From the NCBI GenBank assembly GCA_958298945.1, contig OY282608.1, positions 75,936,806 to 76,000,805 on the forward strand: a stretch of 64,000 bases of DNA. Direction: 5' to 3'. Below are positions 1 to 10,132 of this stretch, piece by piece (within the stretch, counting starts at the first letter, position 1; each line of letters begins with the position of its first letter). This DNA comes from Atherix ibis. Taxonomy: Eukaryota; Arthropoda; Insecta; Diptera; Athericidae. A program made the position numbers and the translations under genes. The notes under the pieces are model-generated. The model was given only the letters and a program-made list of their open reading frames with translations. It had not been told where the DNA came from and ran no database searches.

Positions 1-530
1 TTGTTTGTTTGTTCGTTTGTTGGTTTTTTGGTTTGTTGGTTTGTTGGTTTGTTGGTTTGTTGGTTTGTTCGTTTGTTGATTTGTTGGTTTGTTCGTTTGT
101 TGGTTTGTTGGTTTATTTGTTTGTTGGTTTGTTCGTTTGTTGGTTTGTTGGTTTGTTGGGGGTGTTCGTTTGTTTGTTTGTTGGTTCGTTGGTTTGTTGG
201 TTCGTTGGTTTGTTGGTTTGTTGGTTTGTTGGTTTGTTGGTTTGTTGGTTTGTTGGTTTGTTGGTTTGTTGGTTTGTTGGTTTTTTGGTTTGTTGGTTTG
301 TTGGTTTGTTGGTTTGTTGGTTCGCTAGTTTGTTGGTTTGTTGGTTTGTTGGCTTGTTGGTTTGTTCGTTTGTTGGCTTGTTGGTTTGTTGGTTTGTTGG
401 CTTATTGGTTTGTTGGTTTGTTGGTTTGTTCGTTTATTGGTTTGTTGGTTTGTTGGTTAGTTCGTTTGTTGGTTTGTTGGTTTGTTGGTTTTTTGGTATG
501 TTGGTTTGTTGGTTTGTTGGTTTGTTGGTT

Positions 531-2954
531 AGTAGGTTTGTTGGTTTGTTGGTCTGTTCGTTTGTTGGTTTGTTGGTTTGGTTCGTTTGTTGGTTTACTG
601 GTTTGTTGGTTTGTTGGTTTGTTACTTTGTTGGTTTGTTGGTTTGTTGGTTTGTTGGTTTGTTGGTTTGTTGGTTCGTTGGTTTGTTGGTTCGTTGGTTT
701 GTTGGTTTGTTGGTTTGTTGGTTTGTTGGTTTGTTGGTTTGTTGGTTTGTTGGTTTGTTGGTTTGTTGGTTTGTTGGTTTGTTGGTTTTTTGGTTTGTTG
801 GTTTGTTGGTTTGTTGGTTTGTTGGTTCGCTAGTTTGTTTGTTTGTTCGTTTGTTGGTTTTTTGGTTTGTTGGTTTGTTGGTTTGTTGGTTTGTTGGTTT
901 GTTGGTTTGTTGGTTTGTTCGTTTGTTGGTTTGTTGGTTTGTTGGTTTGTTGGTTTGTTGGTTTGTTGGTTCATTGGTTTGTTGGTTTGTTGGCTTGTTG
1001 GTTTGTTGGCTTGTTGGCTTGTTGGTTTGTTGGTTTGTTGGTTTGTTGGTTTGTTTGTTTGTTGGCTTGTTCGTTTGTTGGCTTGTTGGTTTGTTGGTTT
1101 GTTGGCTTGTTGGTTTGTTGGTTTGTTGGTTTGTTGGTTTGTTGGTTTGTTGGTTTGTTGGTTTGTTGGTTTGTTGGTTTGTTGGTTTGTTGGTTTGTTC
1201 GTTTGTTGGTTTGTTGCTTTGGTTCGTTTGTTGGTTTACTGGTTTGTTGGTTTGTTGGTTTGTTACTTTGTTGGTTTGTTGGTTTGTCGGTTTGTTGGTT
1301 TGCTGGTTTGTTCGTTTGTCGGTTTTTTGGTTTGTTGGTTTGATGGTTTGTTGGTTTGTTGGTTTGTTGGTTTTTTCGTTATTGGCTTGTTGGTTTGTTG
1401 GTTTGTTGGTTTGTCGGTTTTTTGGTTTGTCGGTTTGTTAGTTTGTTGGTTTGTTGGGTTTTTGGTTTGTTGCTTTGTTGGTTTGCTGGTTTGTTCGTTT
1501 GTTGGTGTTTTGGTTTATTGGTTTGTTGGTTTGTTGGTTTGTTGGTTTGTTCGTTATCGGCTTGTTGGTGTGTTGGCTTGTTGGCTTGTTGGTTTGTTGG
1601 TTTGTTTGTTTGTTGGTTTGTTGGTTTGTTGGTTTGTTGGTTTGTTGGTTTGTTGGTTTGCTGGTTTGTTGGTTTGTTCGTTTGTTGGTTTGTTGGTTTA
1701 TTTGTTTGTTGGTTTGTTGGTTTGTTGGTTTGTTCGTTTGTTCGTTTGTTGGCTTGTTGGTTTGTTGGCTTGTTGGTTTATTGGTTTGTTGGTTTGTTGG
1801 CTTGTTGGCTTGTTGGTTTGTTGGTTTGTTGGTTTGTTGATTTGTTGGTTTGTTGGTTTGTTGGTTTGTTGGTTTGTAGGTTTGTTCGTTTGTTGGCTTG
1901 TTGGTTTGTTGGCTTGTTGGCTTGTTGGCTTGTTGGTTTGTTAGTTTGTTGGTTTGTTGGTTAATTTGTTTATTTGTTTGTTTGTTTGTTGGTTTGTTGG
2001 TTTTTTGGTTTGTTTGTTGGTTGGTTTGTTGGTTTGTTGGTTTGTTCGTTTATTGGTTTGTTGGTTTGTTCGTTTGTTGGTTTGTTTGTTTGTTGGCTTG
2101 TTGGTTTGTTGGCTTGTTGGCTTGTTGGTTTGTTGGTTTGTTGGTTTGTTGGTTTGTTGGTTTATTGGTTTGTTGGTTTGTTGGTTTGTTGGTTTGTTGG
2201 TTTGTTGGTTTGTTGGCTTGTTGCTTTGTTGGTTTGTTTGTTTGTTGGCTTGTTGGCTTATTGGTTTGTTGGTTTGTTGGTTTGTTGGTTTATTGGTTTG
2301 TTCGTTTGTTGGCTTGTTGGTTTGTTGGCTTGTTTTCTTGTTGGTTTGTTGGTTTGTTGGTTTGTTGGTTTGTTGGCTTGTTGGCTTGTTGGCTTGTTGG
2401 CTTGTTGGCTTGTTGGTTTGTTGGTTAATTTGTTTGTTGGTTTGTTAGTTTGTTTGTTTGTTGGTTTGTTCGTTTGTTGGTTTGTTGGTTTGTTGGTTTG
2501 TTGGTTGGGTGGTTTGTTGGTTTGTGGGTTTGTTGGTTCGTTGGTTTGTTGGTTTGTTGGTTTGTTGGTTTGTTGGTTTCTTGGTTTGCTGGTTTGTTGG
2601 TTTTTTGGTTTGTTGGTTTGTTGGTTTGTTGGTTTGTTGGTTTGTTGGTTTGTTAGTTTGTTAGTTTGTTTGTGTGTTGGTTTTTTGGTTTGTTGGTTTG
2701 TTGGTTTGTTGGTTTGTTGGTTTGTTGGTTTGTTGGTTTGTTGGTTTGTTGGTTTGTTGGCTTGTTGGTTTGTTCGTTTGTTGGCTTGTTGGTTTGTTGG
2801 TTTGTTGGTTTGTTGGCTTATTGGTTTGTTGGTTTGTTGGTTTGTTCGTTTATTGGTTTGTTGGTTTGTTGGTTTGTTGGTTAGTTCGTTTGTTGGTTTG
2901 TTGGTTTGTTGGTTTTTTGGTATGTTGGTTTGTTGGTTTGTTGGTTTGTTGGTT
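531..2954. repeat. Family A HOR copy 1 (2424 bp)
   Basis: Runs from the AGTAGG marker at 531 to the base before its next occurrence at 2955. It holds two copies of the TTTACTGG/GTTACTTTG pair 641 bp apart, the paired CGTTA slips at 1381 and 1556, the TTAATTTGTTTATTTG marker at 1961, and GGTTGGGTGG at 2503. Bases 1-530 are the tail of a preceding copy and include a run of five G at 158-162 that recurs only once, at 3192-3196. The start is arbitrary, as in any tandem repeat. Confidence 0.8.
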
Positions 2955-5347
2955 AGTAGGTTTGTTAGTTTGTTGGTCTGTTCGTTTGTTGGTTTGTTGG
3001 TTTGCTTCGTTTGTTGGTTTACTGGTTTGTTGGTTTGTTGGTTTGTTACTTTGTTGGTTTGTTGGTTTGTTGGTTTGTTGGTTTGTTGGTTTGTTGGTTT
3101 GTTGGTTTGTTGATTTGTTGGTTTGTTCGTTTGTTGGTTTGTTGGTTTATTTGTTTGTTGGTTTGTTCGTTTGTTGGTTTGTTGGTTTGTTGGGGGTGTT
3201 CGTTTGTTTGTTTGTTGGTTCGTTGGTTTGTTGGTTCGTTGGTTTGTTGGTTTGTTGGTTTGTTGGTTTGTTGGTTTGTTGGTTTGTTGGTTTGTTGGTT
3301 TTTTGGTTTGTTGGTTTGTTGGTTTGTTGGTTTGTTGGTTCGCTAGTTTGTTTGTTTGTTCATTTGTTGGTTTTTTGGTTTGTTGGTTTGTTGGTTTGTT
3401 GGTTTGTTGGTTTGTTGGTTTGTTGGTTTGTTGGTTTGTTGGTTTGTTGGCTTGTTGGTTTGTTCGTTTGTTGGCTTGTTCGTTTGTTGGTTTGTTGGCT
3501 TATTGGTTTGTTGGTTTGTTGGTTTGTTCGTTTATTGGTTTGTTGGTTTGTTGGTTTGTTTGTTTGTTGGTTTGTTCGTTTGTTGGTTTGTTGGTTTGTT
3601 GGTTTGTTGGTTTTTTGGTTTGTTGGTTTGTTGGTTTGTTGGTTTGTTGGTTTGTTGGTTTGTAGGTTTGTTGGTTTGTTGGTTTGTTCGTTTGTTGGTT
3701 TGTTAGTTTGGTTCGTTTGTTGGTTTACTGGTTTGTTGGTTTGTTGGTTTGTTACTTTGTTGGTTTGTTGGTTTATTGGTTTGTTGGTTTGCTGGTTTGT
3801 TCGTTTGTCGGTTTTTTGGTTTGTTGGTTTGATGGTTTGTTGGTTTGTTGGTTTGTTGGTTTTTTCGTTATTGGCTTGTTGGTTTGTTGGTTTGTTGGTT
3901 TGTCGGTTTTTTGGTTTGTCGGTTTGTTAGTTTGTTGGTTTGTTGGGTTTTTGGTTTGTTGCTTTGTTGGTTTGCTGGTTTGTTCGTTTGTTGGTGTTTT
4001 GGTTTATTGGTTTGTTGGTTTGTTGGTTTGTTGGTTTGTTCGTTATTGGCTTGTTGGTTTGTTGGCTTGTTGGCTTGTTGGTTTGTTGGTTTGTTTGTTT
4101 GTTGGTTTGTCGGTTTGTTGGTTTGTTGGTTTGTTGGTTTGTTGGTTTGTTGGTTTGCTGGTTTGTTGGTTTGTTCGTTTGTTGGTTTGTTGGTTTATTT
4201 GTTTGTTGGTTTGTTGGTTTGTTCGTTTGTTCGTTTGTTGGCTTGTTGGTTTGTTGGCTTGTTGGCTTGTTGGTTTGTTGGTTTGTTGGTTTGTTGATTT
4301 GTTGGTTTGTTGGTTTGTTGGTTTGTTGGTTTGTAGGTTTGTTCGTTTGTTGGCTTGTTGGTTTGTTGGCTTGTTGGCTTGTTGGCTTGTTGGTTTGTTA
4401 GTTTGTTGGTTTGTTGGTTAATTTGTTTATTTGTTTGTTTGTTTGTTGGTTTGTTGGTTTTTTGGTTTGTTTGTTGGTTGGTTTGTTGGTTTGTTGGTTT
4501 GTTCGTTTGTTGGTTTGTTGGTTTGTTCGTTTGTTGGTTTGTTTGTTTGTTGGCTTGTTGGTTTGTTGTCTTGTTGGCTTGTTGGTTTGTTGGTTTGTTG
4601 GTTTGTTGGTTTGTTGGTTTATTGGTTTGTTGGTTTGTTGGTTTGTTGGTTTGTTGGTTTGTTGGCTTGTTGCTTTGTTGGTTTGTTTGTTTGTTGGCTT
4701 GTTGGCTTATTGGTTTGTTGGTTTGTTGGTTTGTTGGTTTGTTGGTTTGCTGGTTTGTTGGTTTATTGGTTTGTTCGTTTGTTGGCTTGTTGGTTTGTTG
4801 GCTTGTTTTCTTGTTGGTTTGTTGGTTTGTTGGTTTGTTGGTTTGTTGACTTGTTGGCTTGTTGGCTTGTTGGCTTCTTGGCTTGTTGGTTTGTTGGTTA
4901 ATTTGTTTGTTGGTTTGTTAGTTTGTTTGTTTGTTGGTTTGTTCGTTTGTTGGTTTGTTGATTTGTTGGTTTGTTGGTTGGGTGGTTTGTTGGTTTGTGG
5001 GTTTGTTGGTTCGTTGGTTTGTTGGTTTGTTGGTTTGTTGGTTTGTTGGTTTCTTGGTTTGTTGGTTTGTTGGTTTTTTGGTTTGTTGGTTTGTTGGTTT
5101 GTTGGTTTGTTGGTTTGTTGGTTTGTTGGTTTGTTAGTTTGTTAGTTTGTTTGTGTGTTGGTTTTTTGGTTTGTTGGTTTGTTGGTTTGTTGGTTTGTTG
5201 GTTTGTTGGCTTATTGGTTTGTTGGTTTGTTGGTTTGTTCGTTTATTGGTTTGTTGGTTTGTTGGTTAGTTCGTTTGTTGGTTTGTTGGTTTGTTGGTTT
5301 TTTGGTTTGTTGGTTTGTTGGTTTGTTGGTTTGTTGGTTTGTTGGTT
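2955..5347. repeat. Family A HOR copy 2 (2393 bp)
   Basis: Carries the same markers as copy 1: TTTACTGG pairs at 3021 and 3727 (706 bp apart, against 641 in copy 1), CGTTA slips at 3870 and 4045, TTAATTTGTTTATTTG at 4418, and GGTTGGGTGG at 4976. Markers downstream of the second TTTACTGG are displaced 2489 bp from copy 1, while upstream ones are displaced 2424 bp. The 65-bp difference lies inside the interval between the two TTTACTGG sites. Confidence 0.8.
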
Positions 5348-6255
5348 AGTAGGTTTGTTGGTTTGTTGGTCTGTTCGTTTGTTGGTTTGTTGGTTTGGTT
5401 CGTTTGTTGGTTTACTGGTTTGTTGGTTTGTTGGTTTGTTACTTTGTTGGTTTGTTGGTTTGTTGGTTTGGTGGTTTGCTGGTTTGTTCGTTTGTCGGTT
5501 TTTTGGTTTGTTGGTTTGATGGTTTGTTGGTTTGTTGGTTTGTTGGTTTTTTCGTTATTGGCTTGTTGGTTTGTTGGTTTGTTGGTTTGTCGGTTTTTTG
5601 GTTTGTCAGTTTGTTAGTTTGTTGGTTTGTTGGGTTTTTGGTTTGTTGCTTTGTTGGTTTGCTGGTTTGTTCGTTTGTTGGTGTTTTGGTTTATTGGTTT
5701 GTTGGTTTGTTGGTTTGTTGGTTTGTTCGTTATTGGCTTTTAGGTTTGTTGGCTTGTTGGCTTGTTGGTTTGTTGGTTTGTTGGTTTGTTTGTTTGTTGG
5801 TTTGTTGGTTTGTTGGTTTGTTGGTTTGTTGGTTTATTTGTTTGTTGGTTTGTTGGTTTGTTGGTTTGTTCGTTTGTTCGTTTGTTGGCTTGTTGGTTTG
5901 TTGGCTTGTTGGTTTATTGGTTTGTTGGTTTGTTGGCTTGTTGGCTTGTTGGTTTGTTGGTTTGTTGGTTTGTTGATTTGTTGGTTTGTTGGTTTGTTGG
6001 TTTGTTGGTTTGTTGGTTTGTTCGTTTGTTGGCTTGTTGGTTTGTTGGCTTGTTGGCTTGTTGGCTTGTTGGTTTGTTAGTTTGTTGGTTTGTTGGTTAA
6101 TTTGTTTATTTGTTTGTTTGTTTGTTGGTTTGTTGGTTTTTTGGTTTGTTTGTTGGTTGGTTTGTTGGTTTGTTGGTTTGTTCGTTTGTTGGTTTGTTGG
6201 TTTGTTCGTTTGTTGGTTTGTTTGTTTGTTGGCTTGTTGGTTTGTTGGCTTGTTG
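5348..6255. repeat. Family A HOR copy 3, internally shortened
   Basis: Has AGTAGG at 5348 but only one TTTACTGG/GTTACTTTG pair (5414/5441) where copies 1 and 2 have two. Upstream spacing (66 bp from AGTAGG to TTTACTGG) matches the first pair of copy 2; downstream spacing to the CGTTA slips at 5557 and 5732 matches the second pair. About 706 bp present in copy 2 is therefore missing. The copy ends near 6255, where it joins the next block. Confidence 0.78.
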
Positions 6256-8550
6256 GCTTGTCGGTTTGTTGGTTTGTTGGCTTGTTGGTTTGTTCGTTTG
6301 CTGGTTTGTTAGTTTGTTGGTTTGTTGGTTTGTTAGTTTGTTTGTTTGTTGCTTTGTTCGTTTATTTGTTTGTTGGTTACTTGGTTTGTTGGTTTGCTGG
6401 TTTGTTGGCTTGTTGGCCTGTTGGTTTGTTGGTTTGTTGGTTTGTTGATTTGTTGGTTTATTTGTTTGTTGGTTGGTTTGTTTGTTGGTTTGTTTGTTTG
6501 TTGGGTTGTTGGTTTGTTGGTTTGTTGGTTTGTTGGTTTGTTGGTTTGTTGGTTTGTTGGTTTGTTGGTTTGTTGGTTTGTTCGTTTGTTCGTTTGTTCG
6601 TTTGTTGGTTTGTTGGTTTGTTGGTTTGTTGGTTTGTTGGTTTGTTGGTTTGTTGGTTTGTTGGTTTGTTGGTTTGTTGGTTTTTTGGTTTGTTCGTTGT
6701 TCGTTTGTTGGCATGTTGGTTTGTTGGCTTGTTGGCTTGTTGGTTTGTTGGTTTGTTGGTCTGCTGGTTTGTTGGTTTGTTGGCTTGTTGGTTTGTTGGT
6801 TTGTTGGTTTGTTGGTTTGTTGGTTTGTTGGCTTGTTGGTTTGTTGGTTTGTTGGTTTGTTGGTTTGTTGGTTTGTTGGTTTGTTGGTTTGTTGGTTTGT
6901 TGGTTTTTTGGTTTGTTGGTTTGTTGGTTTGTTGGTTTGTTGGTTTGTTGGTTTGTTGGTTTGTTGGTTTGTTGGTTTGTTGGTTTGTTGGTTTGTTGGT
7001 TTGTTGGTTTGTTGGTTTTTTGGTTTGTTCGTTGTTCGTTTGTTGGCATGTTGGTTTGTTGGCTTGTTGGCTTGTTGGTTTGTTGGTTTGTTGGTCTGCT
7101 GGTTTGTTGGTTTGTTGGCTTGTTGGTTTGTTGGTTTGTTGGTTTGTTGGTTTGTTGGTTTGTTGGTTTGTTGGTTTGTTGGTTTGTTGGTTTGTTGGTT
7201 TTTTGGTTTGTTGGTTTGTTGGTTTGTTGGTTTGTTGGTTTGTTGGTTTGTTCGTCTGTTCGTTTGTTCGTTTGTTCGTTTGTTGGTTTGTTGGTTTGTT
7301 GGTTTGTTGGTTTGTTGGTTTGTTGGTTTGTTCGTTTGTTGGTTTGTTGATTTGTTGGTTTGTTGGTTTGTTCGTTTGTTGGTTTGTAAGTTTGTTGGTT
7401 TGTTCGTTTGTTGGCATGTTAGTTTGTTGGCTTGTTGGGTTGTTGGTTTGTTGGTTTGTTGGTCTGCTGGTTTGTTGGTTTGTTGGCTTGTTGGTTTGTT
7501 GGTTTGTAGGTTTGTTGGTTTGTTGGTTTGCTTGTTTGTTCGTTTGTTGGTTTTTTGGTTTGTTGGTTTGTTGGTTTGTTGGTTTGTTGGTTTGTTGGTT
7601 TGTTGGTTTGTTCGTTTGTTGGTTTGTTGGTTTGTTGGTTTGCTGATTTGTTCGTTTGTTCGTTTGTTGGTTTTTTGGTTTGTTGGTTTGTTGGTTTAAT
7701 GGTTTATTTGTTTGTTGGTTTGTTGGCTTGTTTGTTTGTGTGCTTGTTGGTTTGTTGGTTTGTTGGTTTGTTGGTTTATTTGTTTGTTGGTTTGTTGGTT
7801 TGTTGGTTTGTCCGTTTGTTGGTTTGTTGGTTTGTTGGTTTGTTGGTTTGCTGGTTTGTTGGCTTGTTGGTTTGTTGGTTTGTGGGTTTGTAAGTTTGTT
7901 TGTTTGTTCGTTTGTTGGTTTGTTGGGTTTTTGGTTTGTTAGTTTGTTGGTTTGTTGGTTTATTTGTTTGTTGGTTTGTTGGCTTGTTGGTTTGTTGGTT
8001 TGTTGGTTTGTTGGTTTGTTGGTTTGTTGATTTGTTGGTTTGTTGGTTTGTTGGTTTGTTGGCTTGTTGGTTTGTTCGTTTGTTGGCTTGTTGGCTTGTT
8101 GGTTTGTTGGTGTGTTGGCTTATTGGTTTGTTGGTTTGTTGGTTTGTTCGTTTGTTGGTTTGTTGGTTTGTTGGTTTGTTCGTTTGTTGGTTTGTTGGTT
8201 TGTTGGTTTGTTCGTTTGTTGGTTTGTTGGTTTGTTTGTTTGTTGGTTTTTTGGTTTGTTGGTTTATTGGTTTTTTGGTCTGTTGGTTTGTAGGTTTGTT
8301 GGTTGGTTGATTTGTTCGTTTGTTGGTTTGTTGGTTTGTTGGTTTGTTGGTTTGTTGGTTTGTTGGTTTGTTGGTTTGTTGGTTTGTTGGTTTGTTGGTT
8401 TGTTCGTTCGTTGGTTTTTGGTTTGCTGGTTTGTTGGTTTGTTGGTTTGTTGGTTTGTTGGTTTGTTGGTTTGTTGGTTTGTTGGGTTGTTGGCTAGTTG
8501 GCTTGTTGGTTTGTTGGTTTGTTTGTTTGTTGGCTTGATGGCTTGTTGGT
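6256..8550. repeat. Transition satellite block with a 335/368-bp tandem series
   Basis: This block begins where family A homology stops. It introduces markers typical of the rest of the window: CTGGTTTG units, the GGTTACTTGG marker near 6375, and GGCATGTTGG followed about 45 bp later by GGTCTGCTGG. No family A marker continues past the border. The right part (7.5-8.5 kb) is a mosaic of TTTATTTG, GTAAGTTTG and GGGTTGTTGG variants with no clear tandem period that I could follow by eye. No gene is visible. Confidence 0.7.
6697..7530. repeat. Tandem series, 335 then 368 bp, marked by GGCATG
   Basis: GGCATGTTGG has its C at 6712, 7047 and 7415, giving steps of 335 and 368 bp. In the first two copies it is preceded by a shortened 7-bp unit (CGTTGTTCG), which explains why 335 is not a multiple of 8. 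In all three it is followed by a GGTCTGCTGG. The third copy is diverged: it has GTAAGTTTG upstream and GGGTTGTTGG downstream. The spacing to the next TTTTTTGG differs by 40 bp (five units) between the first two copies. Confidence 0.78.
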
Positions 8551-10132
8551 TTGTTTGTTTGTTGGTTTGTTGGTTTGTTGGTTTGTTGGTTTGTTCGTTT
8601 GTTGGCTTGTTGGTTTGTTGGCTTGTTGGCTTGTTGGTTTGTTGGTTTGTTGGTTTGTTGGTTTGTTGGTTTGTTGGTTTGTTGGCTTGTTGGTTTGTTG
8701 GTTTGTTGGTATGTTGGTTTGTTGGTTTGTTGCTTTGTTGATTTGTTAACTTGTTGGTTTGTTGGTTGGTTGGTTTCTTGGCTTGTTGGTTTGTTGACTT
8801 GTTGGTTTGTTGGTTAGTTTGTTTGTTGGTTTGTTCGTTTGTTGGCTTGTTGGTTTGTTGGTTTGTTAGATTGTTGGTTTGTTGGTTTGTTGGTTTGTTA
8901 GTTTGTTGGTTTGTTGGTTTGTTGGTTTGTTGGTTTGTTGGTTTGTTGGTTTGCTGGTTTGTTGGTTTGTTGGTTTGTTGGGTTGTTGGTTTGTTGGTTT
9001 GTGAGTTTGTTGGTTTTTTGGTTTGTTGGTTTGTTGGTTCGTTAGTTTGTTGGTTTGTTCGTTTGTTGGTTTATTAGGTTGTTGGCTTGTTGGTTTGTTG
9101 GTTTTTTGGTTTGTTGGTTTGTTGGTTTATTTGTTTGTTGGCTTGTTGGCTTGTTGGTTAGTTGGCTTTTTGGTTTGTTGGTTAATTTGTTTGTTGGTTT
9201 GTTGGTTTGTTGGTTTGTTTGTTTGTTGGTTTGTTCGTTTGTTCGTTTGTTGGCTTGTTGGTTTGTTGGTTTGTTGGCTTATTGGTTTGTTGCTTTGTTG
9301 GTTTGGTGGTTTGTTGTTTTGTTGGTTTTTTGGTTCGTTGGTTTGTTGGTTTGTTGGTTTGTTGGTTTGTTGGTTTGGTGGTTTGTTGGTTTGTTGGTTT
9401 GCTGGTTTTTTGGTTTGTTGGTTTGTTGGTTTGTTGGTTTGTGGGTTTGTTAGTTTGTTTGTTTGTTCGTTTGTTGGTTTTTTGGTTTGTTGGTTTGTTG
9501 TTTTGTTGGTTTGTTGGTTTGTTGGTTTGTTGGTTTGTTGGTTTGTTGGTTTGTTGGTTTGTTGGTTTGTTGGCTTTTTGGTTTGTTCGTTTGTTGGCTT
9601 GTTGGCTTCTTGGTTTGTTGGTTTGTTGGCTTATTGTTTTGTTGGTTTGTTGGTTTGTTCGTTTGTTGGTTTGTTGGTTTGTTGGTTTGTTCGTTTGTGG
9701 GTTTGTTGGTTTGTTTGTTCGTTGGTTTTTTGGTTTGTTGGTTTGTTGGTTTGTTGGTCTGTTGGTTTGTAGGTTTGTTGGTTTGTTGGTTTGTTCGTTT
9801 GTTGGTTTGTTGGTTTGTTAGTTTGTTGGTTTGTTGGTTTGTTCGTTTGTTGGCTTGTTGGTTTGTTGGCTTGTTGGCTTGTTGGTTTGTTGGTTTGTTG
9901 GTTTGTTGGTTTGTTGGTTTGTTGGTTTGTTGGTTTGTTGGTTTGTTGGTTTGTTGGCTTGTTGGTTTGTTGGTTTGTTGGTTTCTTGGTTTGTTGGTTT
10001 GTTGCTTTGCTGGTTTGTTGACTTGTTGGTTTGTTGGCTTGTTGGTTTGTTCGTTTGCTGGTTTGTTGGTTTGTTGGTTTGTTGGTTTGTTGGTTTGTTA
10101 GTTTGTTTGTTTGTTGGTTTGTTCGTTTATTT

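Larger units (their letters stand above)
1..6255. repeat. Family A higher-order repeat block, three copies
   Basis: Rare markers recur in order. AGTAGG lies at 531, 2955 and 5348 (intervals 2424 and 2393). GTTACTTTG has its A at 624, 1265, 3048, 3754 and 5441, always 27 bp after a TTTACTGG whose A is at 597, 1238, 3021, 3727 and 5414. The slipped unit CGTTATTGG or CGTTATCGG occurs as pairs with A at 1381/1556, 3870/4045 and 5557/5732, each pair exactly 175 bp apart. TTAATTTGTTTATTTG occurs at 1961, 4418 and 6097. These give a basic HOR near 2.4-2.5 kb. The right border is set near 6255, where the sequence stops matching copy 2 (around 4570) and takes on markers of the next block. Confidence 0.88.

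Noticed and set aside
1..6255. Exact super-repeat of about 57 kb linking the left and right A-type blocks
   Set aside because: Only parts of the marker series match (the slip and TTAATTTG). The right-hand copies have private marks and different spacing, and only about one period would fit in the window, so it is kept as a hypothesis and not annotated.
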